From: Dolomedes plantarius
Taxonomy: Eukaryota > Arthropoda > Arachnida > Araneae > Dolomedidae
Assembly: GCA_907164885.2 (NCBI GenBank)
Contig: OU015496.1
Coordinates: 107,474,322-107,538,321 of the forward strand
Direction of reading: 5' to 3'
DNA: 64,000 nt
Shown: one piece after another, positions 1-11,995 of the stretch
Layout: every line of letters starts with the position of its first letter
How positions within the stretch are numbered: the stretch's first letter is position 1
Translations under genes and position numbers: made by a program
Notes under the pieces: model-generated
What the model was told of the DNA's origin: nothing
The model's database searches: none
The model's input: only the letters and a program-made list of their open reading frames with translations

Positions 1-660
1 TCCTTGGTTGCCCTCAAGATATCTGTTAGATCTTCGTAAAGATTCTTTTTCACCTCGGCAGTCCACCTTGCTGCCCCAATAGTTTCATTTAAATTTCTAT
101 ATCTAGCATCTACTATTTCCTTGAGCTCTGCCCAAGTTTCCAAAAGATTTTCCATAACAGTAAGTCTCCTTTTTGGCGACTCCAGGACTCTTGGTGTAAA
201 TATAAACAAGCACTAGCAAAGGGTGCTGTTCACTAGTGATTTCCAGTTTCCTTGAAGTGCTTGAATAAGTTGTTTTTGTTTGAGGCACCATCATATTTAG
301 CTTTTTGCTATCGAAGAGAACATTCCATGCATCTACGGGAGAAGCGACATCTTTTGAATAATGTGTATCACCTGGAAGCTTGCTAATTACGTTCCTTGAA
401 GGCTTCCTTACATTTTGCCGGTATTTTTCCTTCAGCCATTTTGTAATTTTATCTTTACGAATATAAAAATCGGCTGTTGACAGTGAACTTTTATCTGCGG
501 TTTCTGTCTCGATTTCAGTAGAGGAATCGTGATTGCTACAGTATTCTCCATCCTCAGAGACATCATTATCTTCGGATAAAGGTTCATCATCTCTAGAAGC
601 AGTCTCTAAAAGGTGTCGTCATTGTTTCATTTCCTCGTCGTAATTCAAAAAGCGCGCCAT
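1..660 (-). pseudogene. piggyBac-type transposase, N-terminal fragment (broken)
   Basis: Translating from the ATG at 658-660 gives MARFLNYDEEMKQ and then a TGA at 619-621. The same frame continues with a long acidic Asp/Glu/Ser stretch, then a Lys/Arg-rich segment, then a segment near 330-290 reading SPVDAWNVLFDSKKLNMM. An acidic N-terminus, a basic linker and a 'P-x-x-A-W-x-x-x-F' entry into the dimerisation region match the start of piggyBac transposases. The DDE catalytic domain would lie beyond the left edge. Downstream of about 290 the frame degenerates and another frame becomes the more plausible continuation, so further frameshifts are likely. This is a pseudogene. The family call rests on remembered resemblance, not on catalytic residues. 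Confidence 0.5.
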
Positions 661-1039
661 GATGCACTAAACTGACAGAAAAAAGGAAAGATCTGACTGA
701 CGCGAGGACTCGCACGGGTATGACATACCCCCCCCCCCCTCTGAAAATTTTTCTCAAAACCTATTTTTACAGCAGAACTAGTTTTTACCCCGCTGAAAGA
801 ATGTGATATTGCGTACAGCTACACGAATTTTCGGCCTAATCCGATAAGAAGATAACAAAAACATTCAATGAAAATGGATTGGGCATACCATACACAGTGC
901 CTGTTCTCGCGGGTTAAAGAAGTAAAAAACATTTTGCAACCTTTAATTGGACATTTTTTTTAAGATTCTTTAGGTTAAAAAAAATCGGGAAAAAAATCTT
1001 CACCGGGCAAACGGTGGAGGTTCTTGTCCCTGAAAGGGT
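1..1039 (-). mobile_element. piggyBac-family element, 5' end, cut by window edge
   Basis: Read on the minus strand, the element begins next to TTAA (1040-1043) with CCCTTTCAGGGACAAGAACC. About 380 bp of non-coding leader follows, then a damaged transposase start (658-660). The terminal ~100 bp is repeated in a second degenerate copy at 36641-36750, which supports it being a real element end. TTAA targets and CCCTTT-type ends are typical of piggyBac elements. The exact last base is uncertain by one, because an extra T lies between the GGG and TTAA. The rest of the element lies left of the window. Confidence 0.55.
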
Positions 1040-1043
1040 TTAA

Positions 1044-1889
1044 CGGTTACTGCTTCAACGGTAGATAATCGTATTTTGAAAACGTAGATCCTTACCGTAA
1101 GAATTTACTCTAAATGACACCGAAAAATTGACGGGTTTTTCACATTAAAGAAACATTTAAAATTTTAAACCTAATGCATTGCTCTAAAAAAAATGTCTAA
1201 TTTTATGCATTCTGAGGCTACATGCGGTAAGAAATTATTAAAATTTTCATAAATGGCTTATTCTAAACAGATAGGGATGATTCTACTAATTTTATAGGAT
1301 TTAATAGAGAAATTTCAGAAGGGTTCCTTAAAGTAACATATTGCATATATCTCTAACGAAAAATGTCGTATACATCCTTTATTTTTTTCTGTGATACAAA
1401 GTGGTATGACAGGCAAAGAATAAAACAAAGTGGTCGAAGGAGTGTTGTATACACCTCTCTTTTTTTCGGAAAATAACTGCGGTCGTCCCTCTTCTTTATC
1501 TGACCTCATTTCCAGTTTGTCGGTTCCGTTTACACCTCATCATTATTTTCGCAAGAATGAACCAAGGTGTGAATGATTGTTTCAGATTCCATCTATCTTG
1601 GGTCGGAGAGTGAAATGACGGGGTGCGTCGCCTTGGCTAAAATAGATGCGTTTTGTGTTTCAGAATCTTCTCCGAAACCGAATTTTGTGTTTTATATTGT
1701 TTCATATATCATTTCATCCTATTAGATGGTTTTAATTATTTTTCTTTAAGAGTATTGCGTATTCTTGCTTAATTATTAATGGTCGTTTGTTAAAATAGGA
1801 AATTTGTAGTTTCTGATCGGTAGCTTTCGATTTCTGTCCCAAATTAAATAGTACCAAATATTCCAAAAAATTGCTTTGAATTTTTTTAA
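1044..1889. other. no feature recognised
   Basis: AT-rich sequence with short ORFs only. A 64-codon minus-strand ORF at 1315-1509 has no recognisable motif. Confidence 0.6.
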
Positions 1890-2496
1890 GGCTGCTGTGT
1901 ACTAACCTTATTGGATTCGCTCACCTCAATGTTAACTTAAGGGGAATTTTGTCTACTATTTACAGCTATATCAATGCTTATAATCCAATAAAATGGTATT
2001 TTCAGATAACATGAACATTACTGCACCTTGCAACACGATTGATTTTATAAATTTCATCCACCAAAGTAATTTAGGAGCGTTTGAAATACACTATATTAGA
2101 TTTTTCCCCGAATAATTAAATTTTAAGATATTAGTTGTATTATTTTAATGAAAAATGCATCAAGTTGTAAGATTTCTTTCTCTGTTACGGAGTACAATTT
2201 AAAATAAAAAATCTTTCAATCCAGGTCGGCGCCGGATGATGACCGAATTGCTAGGGCGCTGGCATTCGGTACCGGAGTCCATGGGTTCGAGTCCCACTGT
2301 TGGCATGGATGTTTGTAGCCGTTCGGAATCGGCTTTAAGCAGTAGGTCCCGGTCTAATTAGTCCTCGTGTAGCCAAAAAATGACCATATCGCTCTAAACC
2401 AAATCAAACCAATCCAAGTCGGCAATCCGTGGACAAATTTTCTTCATAGGTGACATTGAGGTGAGCAAATCCAATAGAGTTAGTACACAGCATGCC
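1890..2496. mobile_element. TTAA-flanked inverted-repeat MITE, copy 1 (GGCTGCT family)
   Basis: The left end GGCTGCTGTGTACTAACC follows TTAA at 1886-1889. Its inverse occurs at the right end (about 2480-2496), with inverted repeats of about 45 bp that include GATTCGCTCACCTCAATG. The interior matches copy 2 at 15760-16124. A tRNA-derived SINE interrupts it at 2231-2410, so the element proper is about 427 bp. No coding capacity is visible. The right-hand TTAA is not preserved. TTAA targets suggest piggyBac-like mobilisation, but the termini do not start CCC, so the superfamily is open. Confidence 0.75.
2231..2410 (+). mobile_element. tRNA-derived SINE family 1, copy a
   Basis: The head resembles a tRNA: an A-box-like segment near 2238-2256, then the B box GGTTCGAGTCCC at about 2283. 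A shared body follows, containing CGGAATCGGCTTTAA, and a 3' tail ending AAACCAAATCAAACC. It is flanked by AATCCAGGTCGGC (2218-2230) and AATCCAAGTCGGC (2411-2423), a 13-bp target duplication with one mismatch. MITE copy 2 shows the uninterrupted site near 16041. Other copies lie at 30370-30551 and 41209-41392. The head is too diverged and embedded to be a working tRNA gene. Confidence 0.88.
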
Positions 2497-3524
2497 CAAA
2501 GTATTGAACAAATTACCCAGTAGTGCTGAAGTTAATGCAGATGAGATGCTTCATGTTTCAATATTTTTTAGAAAAACTTTCCTTTAATATTTATTTCTTT
2601 TCGTTTGGTTTCATCACTACTTGTGTTTTTTGATTTATGTAAAAAGTTTCACTATCTTATTAAAATCAATATGAATTCTTTTTCAATTAGTAATATTTTG
2701 GCCCTTTCTTTTTATGGATTTTCCATCTCCCAAATACTGCTTTGGATCTCCGTTTGCAGAATCAATACTTTGTTTAATGATAATGACAAGAGCAGTGATG
2801 ACAAGATATTATCAGCAAAATTTGTATATTATGATCACGCAGATTAAAATGGATTTAATGGTTAACTCCAACAAATTTGTTTTTACAGAGTGTGGGAAAT
2901 TGGGCTCCTACATTTCTGAAGGTCACTGGTAAGGGACTGTTAGATGTAGGGCAGCGCGAGAGGTGGCAATAGTTCGGACGGATTTTCTAGTTGTCAGTAG
3001 ACACCATTAGTTGATCCGGTGTACATCGCTATTTCATCTTCGACGCATTCTTTCAAAACAAACGATTCTGTAACCGCCTGACAGAATCGGGCATTTAGGG
3101 CACTTTTCGGGCTCTAAATGACCGATTCTGTGTCGCGGCAACTGATGCCGTTCCTGATCGTAAAACTATTCTGCGATGTGTTTCGAACGTGAAAGCAAAT
3201 GGGTCTCCTTTACCAATGAAACCAAGTGGTCATCATCCTCGGAAAATGTGCAAAGAGTCCGTGAGTCCGATATTCGTGAAGAAGTTGCTGCCTCCCCTCC
3301 CCCCCCCAAAAAAAATACCAACAGTGGGAAGTAAAACTTCAGAGAACGGCTTCGCGAGTGCATCGTAAATAAAGGGCGCCACCTGAGGGATGTTATTTTC
3401 AAAACCAACTGAAAAAAAAATAGACTGTTAGTACTTTTCAGAAATATAAAGCTTTTTTTTCTGTAAATTATTTCGTTTGTTTTTAATTTCCCTTTGAAAT
3501 GTGGGAGTCCATTCTGTCGCAACC
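2497..3524. other. no feature recognised
   Basis: AT-rich sequence, with a somewhat more GC-balanced stretch at 2930-3330 that contains several repeats of the word GATTCTGT. ORFs here (plus 2605-2932, minus 3166-3522) have no family resemblance. Confidence 0.55.
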
Positions 3525-3532
3525 CTGTACTA

Positions 3533-3851
3533 CAGGGGTGTCAAACTCGCGGTCTGTGGGCCGCATGCTGCCCACGATGAACATTTTTGCGGCCCGGCCA
3601 ATATATTGGCACACACTAATATATAATAAAATAACTGAGGTAGAATTATAAGATAGAAAGAATTCGCTAAATGTTTTTTTAATTATACTCATTTTTTGCT
3701 ATTATTAAACAAAATGCGTATATTTATGTTGAATATACTGTAATTAGGTATATAAACCTACGTTTCTATTAATATTGATTTTTTTTGCAGCCCACCTATA
3801 CTTAAACCTTGTTTGTTTGGCCCAAGTTAGCCTTTGAGCTTGACGCCCCTG
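3533..3851. mobile_element. hAT-type miniature element with exact 8-bp target duplication
   Basis: A 319-bp element begins CAGGGGTGTCAAACTC and ends with the near-complement GAGCTTGACGCCCCTG. The octamer CTGTACTA occurs exactly on both sides (3525-3532 and 3852-3859). CAGGG-type termini and 8-bp duplications are the hallmark of the hAT superfamily. GC-rich 'GTGGGCCGCATG' and 'GCGGCCCGGCC' subterminal motifs fit hAT miniature elements. There is no transposase inside, so movement would need a transposase supplied from elsewhere. Confidence 0.88.
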
Positions 3852-4203
3852 CTGTACTAGATTCACACGTGAAAAACAATGGTACGCGAAGAGTAAAACT
3901 CTTCGCAATTCATAGGTTAAGGTGAATTTAAGAAAATTTCTTTGTTCCACCTTAAACAAGGTTTCGTAATGGGCTTTGCAACTGAATTAAATATTTCGAT
4001 CATTTAGAGTTATTATTGATTTCGGAAATCGGTATAACTATTTCTGATTATTTTGAGGATATTCGTATGAGCTAAACGAGATAGCTAAGTAGTAAAAATA
4101 GTATTGACAGCGTGTAAAAAAAAATTCAGGTGGTCTCTTCAAACGAATATACCGCGGGTTATTAACGTAGGATTACTTATCGTTGGTTACATCTTTTGTA
4201 TGT

Positions 4204-4248
4204 ATCTATATATATGTACGTATGTATATATATATATATATATATATA
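4204..4248. repeat. (TA)n / (GTA)-rich microsatellite
   Basis: A short TA-rich tract lies at the junction between repeat C and the nested Helitron copy. Confidence 0.9.
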
Positions 4249-4914
4249 ATAAATATAACGATCAATATATGCAATTGATGTAAAAAAATATATATATTTA
4301 TAAAAAATCGTAAGGGATATTTTTATACACAAAATAATGTTGAAGAAAATATTCAAATTAACTCTAATAAAACATAAAGAATATAGTGCAGTTTTAAGAA
4401 CATATCTTTTACTGTATTTTAATATTTTTTGGTTAATGTCTAATCGTCTGCTCCATTAGCAAGAATTTTTTTTTTGTCTATTTGGTTGTTATGCACGTGA
4501 CGATAAATTAATTTAAAGTACCAGAAAAAGAAATCACGTGATCAGAATTTAATAAATTAAATTCTAAAAATTAATCTTTAAAAATTCACCAAAAGTCAGA
4601 AAATTAAGGTAAATATTCGAAAAGATTTCATTTTAAAGAAACTTTCATAATCTTTCTCGTGATATAAATTTTATAACCCTCAAATTATTATTTTAAATGC
4701 AAACTTAAAAAAAGTTGCTAAAACAGCTTAAAAATTTAATTTTAAAAAATCTAAGAATATTTTTTTGAAAAAGCTTCGTTTGTGCACCCCTACACTATAA
4801 GAAGAATGGCCAAGCAAAATTTCAGCCCTTTACGTTCAGCGGTTTGGTCTGTGCGTTGTATGTCAGTCAGTCAATCAGTGAGTCAGTCAGTTACGGAACT
4901 GTTTTATATATATA
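4247..4914 (-). mobile_element. non-autonomous Helitron family B, copy 1
   Basis: The 5' end of the family (minus strand) is at the right, where TACGGAACTGTTTTATATAT reads as ATATATAAAACAGTTCCGTA. It is followed inward by tandem CAGT and the shared block that on the plus strand reads CAGCGGTTTGGTCTGTGCG. The body matches copies at 21500-23810, 28738-29197, 49702-50407 and 54967-55736. The 3' hairpin and CTAG terminus present in the 49702 and 55736 copies are missing here. No Rep/helicase coding is present. Confidence 0.75.
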
Positions 4915-5100
4915 GATATGTATGACAAAATTTTGACACATCTTAGTACTTTTCTGTTTAACTTATCCAAGCGATAGATTGGGTTTGGAGCGCTTCCAAA
5001 ATTATAACTCGAGCGGACGGACGGTTTTAGGGTCTGAAATTTTTCTTGTCGAAGGACCGTTATGTAGGAAAGTAATACTACGTTAAAACTAACTGAAGTA

Positions 5101-6761
<1,661 letters not shown>

Positions 6762-7481
6762 GTTCAACGGACCGTCATTGATATGGGCGTTCGGGGCTTC
6801 AGGCCCATTCGTGTACCGTTGTTGACTGCACGGCACAAAGCTTTACGCCTTGCCTGGGCCTGCCAACACCTCCCTTAGACTGTTGATCACTGGAAACACA
6901 TTGCCTGGCCTAACCAGTTTCCATTCCAATTGTATCGGGCGGATGGACTTGTACGGGTATGGAGACAACCTCATGAATCCTGAACCGTACATATCAACCG
7001 GGGACTGTTCAAGCTGGTAGAACCCCTGTGATGCTATGGGCCGTGTGCAGTTGGCGTGATATGGGACCCCTGATACGTCTAGAGACGACTCTGAGAGGTG
7101 ATGGGTACATAAGCATCCTGTCCGATCATCTACACCCATTGAAGTACATAGTGCATTCCGACAGACTTGGACAACTCCGGCAGGACAATGCGACATCCCC
7201 CACGTCGAGAGTTGCTACCGAGTGGTTCCAGGATCACTCTTCTGATTTTAAACACTCCCATTGCCCACCTTAATCTCTAGACAATAACATTATTGAGCAT
7301 ATCTGGGTTGCCTTGCAACGTGCTGTTCAGAAGAGATCACCACCTCCTCGCACTTCTATGGATTTGTGGATTATCCTCCGGGATTCATGGTGTGAATTGC
7401 CACCGATATACCTTCACACATTTATCGAGTCCGTGCCATATATTGGTCTGGCGCTTACGAGTGCTCGTTGGGGGCCTTAAA

Positions 7482-7486
<5 letters not shown>
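6762..7486 (+). pseudogene. Tc1-like transposase relic (D-D36-E type)
   Basis: Pieces in shifting frames follow the order of a Tc1-family transposase. They are a RPIRVPLLTARHKALRLAWA-type linker, a tryptophan-rich strand with YRADGLVRVWRQPHE (about 6927-6975), a CSWRDMGPLIRL strand (7046-7082), then RQDNA with the second catalytic Asp at 7184-7186, and NNIIEHIW with the Glu at 7295-7297. Thirty-six residues lie between them. The first catalytic Asp appears as Asn (AAC, about 6912). In-frame stops include TGA near 6979, TAG at about 7018 and TAA just before the SLDNNIIEH segment. The C-terminal GGLKRY codons run into a SINE insertion. The N-terminal DNA-binding half is not recognisable. It is clearly dead. 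Confidence 0.82.
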
Positions 7487-7516
<30 letters not shown>

Positions 7517-7746
7517 TAATGCGGAGGCACTTGTCGCGAAGACATTCCCCTATAATTCCCCGCAGTTTTGCTGGCCATTTTATTATGGGGGCGCCATATA
7601 GGCAGACCAGCATTGCCCCCTAGGAAGAGACGACACAAATGGAGGTGTTTTAGTGGTGCTTCGCCAGGATTCGATCTGAGCACCCTCAGCACCGAAAACC
7701 AGCGCGCTGTACCACAAGGCCGCCACGGCCGCCTTAAATGATATTA
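7476..7746 (-). mobile_element. tRNA-derived SINE (family 3) inserted at the Tc1 stop codon
   Basis: On the minus strand the element starts with a tRNA-like head: GGCGGCCGTGGCGGCC, then the A-box-like TGGCGGCCTTGTGG and the B-box-like AGATCGAATCCTGG. A body of about 180 bp follows, with a (TA)n tail at the left. The words TTAAACGATAT (left, ~7477-7487) and TTAAATGATAT (right, ~7735-7745) flank it as a target duplication. They are also the last codons of the interrupted Tc1 relic, whose TAG follows at ~7746. Related head sequence lies at 37034-37112 and a body fragment at 63823-63900. Confidence 0.8.
7482..7514. repeat. (TA)n, SINE tail
   Basis: The TA tract forms the 3' tail side of the minus-strand SINE. 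Confidence 0.9.
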
Positions 7747-7751
7747 GGCAG

Positions 7752-7870
<119 letters not shown>

Positions 7871-7960
7871 TCTTCTGTTTTTCGGTAACAATTAAAACCT
7901 GATATAATTTTGTAATCAGATAATTTTTTTCTTAATACATAGGATTTCCTTTTCATTCGG

Positions 7961-8022
7961 AGCTTGTTGTATAGTTTTTATAATAAGATTTCGTCTTATT
8001 ATAAAAACTATACGACTAAGCT
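7961..8022. repeat. long perfect hairpin
   Basis: The arms GTATAGTTTTTATAATAAGA (7969-7988) and its exact complement (7994-8013) are separated by 5 nt. Outside these the palindrome continues imperfectly (AGCTTGTT / GACTAAGCT). It may be a tiny foldback element or a replication-generated palindrome. No run of T follows that would suggest a terminator. Confidence 0.85.
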
Positions 8023-9069
8023 GATGTAAAGAGAAGTAATGAAGATTCTTCGGAATTATTGTTTTTTTACCTTATATAAGTGTGGTAAAATTATGCTTTT
8101 CGCCAAAAATATATTTACTTAATTATATATTTTATGTGATACTTCGGAAACATGCAAAAAGAAACAAATTCTGAGTACCTTTTTTGTGTTTTTATAATGT
8201 AATACCTATAAGCGCCTTTCCTTTACGTTGCATAATTACCTTTTTGTTTGCTATAGAGCACGGAAAATAACAAATCCAAAAATAATGAATCCTTATTTAT
8301 CATAAAATAACCACCTCTGTTAAATTATTATAAAACAGCTGTATTTATATTTAGTTAAAAAAGTACGTTATTTAACTAGATTATCGTGTATAGGGGTGGC
8401 GGAAACGTATTTAAATACATTTTTTCACTCACTGCTCAGTGCATAACTGTGTAAACCAGATTGTTCTTTGATTTAGAGGACAATGGACAATTGATAGATC
8501 TATGTGCCTGTGCTAAAGGTTGCATAAGGGCAATTAAGTAAAAAACTTATATTTATACACGTACCCGTAATTTGTGGTCTTCTGGTCTAACGTTATACCT
8601 TAGTTTACGAATGATCCACTTAATTAAAATAATAAAAAAATCTACCTACATTTCAAATTGATAGTTTCTGTCATCCTTTCTTCTGTGTACAATATTAATG
8701 CTAGCAAATAAAAAACAAATGCTAGCAAATATTATAAAGGTAATACATATGCAATTTGTGTACAATTTTACGCGGAATTTTATGGTTATTAGTATTTTGA
8801 ATACATAATAAAACGACTTTCTTATCTAAACATAGCTTGACGTGGCCGGTACATAACTCCTGCATCCAGTTGAATTCTAGAAGTTAAGATCGCACACTTC
8901 TCCATAGGAAGAACCTATCAGAATGTGTACCTGCCCTCCACCCGTTACACGTGGATTAATCCTAGGGATCAGCTTTATTATTTTTCTTTCCTTTATAAAC
9001 GTCTTAGTCATCTCTCTTGTCTTTCCAAGATTTAAAAAAAAAATTACTAGGCTCGTCGACTAGTTGGAT
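8023..9069. other. no feature recognised
   Basis: AT-rich, no gene, repeat boundary or structured motif that I can support. Confidence 0.5.
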
Positions 9070-10010
9070 TCTACGTGTCTTCGAATCGCATTTCTCATGA
9101 TCAACTCATCAGTCCAAGCTACGTTACTTGCTGCTAGTGATAGAATTCTTTCATTATAGAAATATGAAAAGTTCCTTGACCAGTGTCACATCTTCGTAAT
9201 ATTTCGTAATCAAGAAGCATTTGATAAGGTTTGGCACACTGGTTTAACCTATAAACTAATTATGGCTAACTTGCCGCCTTCCTTAACTAAAATTATCATT
9301 CATTACTGTCAACTGGGGTAACTTTGACCTTTGCGGGTAACTTTGGCCCAACAAACGAAAAAAGATTGTATGTGCTGTATCTAGACAAATGAGAGCGGTT
9401 ATCACTTATGTTTCGGCCCTTAGATAGCTCTGGTATCACTTTTAAGCATTACTTAACTATAATAAATCACAACACGAAATAAAAATGGACTGTAGATTTT
9501 ATTAAATCTGCTTTTATTATCTGCGGTAGCGACAGCAGCGCCTTTTTTAATTGTGGTCACTCAACAACTTATTTATTGCAAGGGCCAATAGGTGGATGAA
9601 ATACAATAGGTATAATAAGTATATAGGTATATAAGTATATTATAATAGGTTTGTTGGGCCAAAGTTACCCGCAAAGGCCAAAGTTACCCCAGTTGACGGT
9701 ACCCTTTGGATAGAAGATTTCGGTGAAACTAAATAGTGGGTAATCGACCCCAAGGCAAATCTTTAGTAGGATTCCAAATAACTTCCTTTTTGGTTCGAAA
9801 GTGTCCCAAATCTATGTTAATGATATTTTTTGATTCCTTGTGTCAGTCTTGCTGTTTATGCTGATGACTGGACGATTCTTGTTCAATGCCGCCAAAGATT
9901 CACCGTGTTCAATAGTCTCCAAATGTGTATGCTCTTCTTGTCATTTAATGATTTTCCTGCTAGTGTTGTCAGCAGGTCAACTGCTGCCAGGTTCCCCGGT
10001 AATTTGTCAG
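9070..10010 (+). pseudogene. jockey-like non-LTR retrotransposon reverse transcriptase, interrupted
   Basis: Two coding remnants flank a miniature element. Before it, a palm segment reads EAFDKVWHTGLTYKLIMANL followed by a hydrophobic LTKIIIHY (about 9208-9300), matching the 'K-A-F-D-x-V-W-H-x-G-L' block of jockey/CR1-type reverse transcriptases. After it, VNDIF (about 9815-9830) and VSLAVYADDWTIL (9842-9880) give the catalytic Y-A-D-D box preceded by the usual 'N-D-I' strand. Frames shift and stops are frequent. The endonuclease and the 3' end are not recognisable. It is an old truncated copy, and the miniature insertion at 9305-9700 lies between palm motifs. Confidence 0.8.
9307..9697. mobile_element. 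MITE with ~50-bp inverted repeats inserted in the RT relic
   Basis: The left end CTGTCAACTGGGGTAACTTT and the right end (complement CCGTCAACTGGGGTAACTTT) extend as inverted repeats for about 50 bp, including CGGGTAACTTTGGCCCAACA. A TA dinucleotide flanks each side, consistent with Tc1/mariner-type targeting. The interior is AT-rich and non-coding. Removing it rejoins the two reverse transcriptase halves. Confidence 0.85.
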
Positions 10011-10176
10011 TAAGTTGTTACCTTGAAAGTCATTTATTACTCTAGTTCTAACTTACAATTCTCCCATTTGGGTTTCGTTGCTAAAGAAAATTCAGTTCTT
10101 TCAGACCAAGACTCAGAGGAGTTACATTTCACCTGTTCTTACGTATACACACAGTACAACAGAGAAATGTTTAGAC

Positions 10177-10837
10177 CAAGGTTCCCAAACTTTTTTCTAC
10201 TTCAACCCCTTTTAAAAGAATGATTTTCTTCATTAAACCCTTCACATTTTTCTCTATAATATACAGCATACAACATAATTATAATACTAATAATTGCACA
10301 TAAAACACTTAAACATAACAATCTGACTAAGAATATGAAAAAAAATATTAAGAAAAGTGGTTCATTAGGTTTATGTTTTATTATTTTTGTACTATTTTCA
10401 TTTTTAATTTCACAAGTATGAACAAGATTTCGGAAACACAGATTATAATTGTACAAACATCGCCAAGAGAAAAAAGGAAACTGCTGCTGATTGGTTGCAT
10501 CGGAAGGACCCATGGGCTGTTTAGGGTCCAGTGGATTTCCTCAGTTCTACCTAGTGTTGGGACACGAATAAAAGCCGACGGCGGCATTCGAGGCATATAA
10601 AATAGTGTCAAGACATTCGACTTTAAATGCGTGGATCACTCCGCCTTATGCAAATCTGTATTTATACATATTAAAACGGATATTATTATTTAATAATTAT
10701 ATTCATAAAAAAATAAATAAATTTTAAAACTGAAAAATTTATTCCAGACCCCTAATAGACCCCTAGAATACAATAGACACTTTTTAAACTTGCATCAACC
10801 CCCAAGGAGTCCACCTGGACCCCCTTGGAAATCCCTA
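10177..10837. mobile_element. degenerate hAT-type miniature element
   Basis: The left terminus CAAGGTTCCCAAACTTTTT and the right terminus (complement TAGGGATTTCCAAGGGGG) resemble the hAT 'CAGGGGTTCCCAA' end. The flanks GTTTAGAC and GTTTAAAT are a decayed 8-bp duplication (6/8 matching). C-rich subterminal words (AACCCC, GACCCC) recur near both ends. ORFs inside are unrecognisable. Confidence 0.6.
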
Positions 10838-11715
10838 GTTTAAATAGTTGTCAAAGTAATGATAAAGTGGTGGCAACGCAAGAAAAATTAAACTACTGAA
10901 GAAGTAGAAAAAGTGTTATGAAATATGAATAAAACCTAAAACTAAAGTCATGACTTAAGGGTTCACATGCATAGTTCATGGATAACAAGTTTACGAAGCA
11001 TATAATTTCGGTGTGTTTTTGTTTAATAATCTCCTAATAGATTCATTTATAATGAACGTTCTTTTATTGGAAGTTTTTATTACATTTTACACTATATAAA
11101 TTTACCATTATACATTATAAAATATCCTAAAATATTGTTATGAAAAACGAAAAAAATTACATTATTGAATAGTCTTCGAACACGGATGAAATTTCTAGTT
11201 TATCTGGAGAAAAAAATCGCATCTTTTTCTACAATTTTTTTTCACGTTGTGAACGAATCCTCTGCAACGCAAATGTCATTCAGATTTTCTTAAAATTGAT
11301 GTTGTCTTAATGTATCTACTTCATAACAGCTTAGAATGAGAGACAGCGGATGGCAATATGCGAATTACTATTTTTGGATATAAATCTTTTTCTTTAGATA
11401 ATCTTTTAAACTAAAATTTTCTCCGCAGACCTGAAACAAATTTTTAAAACCAATTTTATAACTAATAGGGAAATTCAATTAGCTATTTTTTCGTATGGAT
11501 ATTAAGAAGCTGTGTGTTCTGTCCTGTTATGTAAAATTGACATCTGCCACATAATGTAGTTAAAAGATACTTCGATCGAAAGCCGAAACTTAATTCAACA
11601 TTTTCGTATGTTATGATATTACGGAAAAATCTGACATTTTTTAAAACTTCTAAAGCTTCTTTATTGTGTTGACTGTCTTTATGTTGAGCCCTATAAAAAT
11701 AAATAAGGTAGAAAT
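10838..11715. other. no feature recognised
   Basis: AT-rich intervening sequence with no recognisable gene or repeat edge. Confidence 0.5.
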
Positions 11716-11995
11716 ATATGTTGTTGTTGTTGCTTATGCCACTTGACCGACAGCAACATCAGATCAAGTCCCGAAGGCTATGAGCGATGAAGGTGCGGCT
11801 CCCGTTTTCACTGGCACCACAAGGGTCAGAGTCCGACTTGGCCAAAGGACCAGTCCCGTAATTTTGAACCGAATCAAGTGACGAGACCAGAACACTTGAC
11901 CCCGCACCTCCAGATGTAATTTTGAGAACTTGAAGTACATTGTAGCTACGACAGATTTTATGTGCACCATCCGCTATTAGTGTACACGGCAAAAA
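11716..11995 (-). mobile_element. SINE family 2 fragment (tail and body, no tRNA head)
   Basis: In minus orientation, the (GTT)n run at 11720-11731 is the complement of an (AAC)n tail. The body, with CCACTTGACCGACAGCAACA and GGGTCAGAGTCCGACTTGG, matches 16458-16700 closely. The copy stops before the tRNA-derived head, which is the 5' truncation expected of target-primed retrotransposition. Confidence 0.82.

Larger units (their letters stand above)
4127..5100. repeat. unclassified dispersed repeat (family C) split by a Helitron
   Basis: The flanks 4127-4246 and 4915-5100 together match an uninterrupted sister at 58384-58720 (shared words include GGATTACTTATC-like and GGACGGACGG segments and 'TTGACRCATCTTRGTAAT'). 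The ends carry an inverted word, TTAACGTAGGATTACTT on the left and its near-complement on the right. No coding capacity is visible. The Helitron-like sequence 4247-4914 sits in the (TA)n middle of this repeat. Confidence 0.65.

Noticed and set aside
2231..2410. Functional tRNA gene (also at 30370, 41209 and, inverted, 16750)
   Set aside because: A- and B-box words exist, but the cloverleaf stems do not pair, and the copies have shared bodies, tails and target duplications, so they are SINEs.
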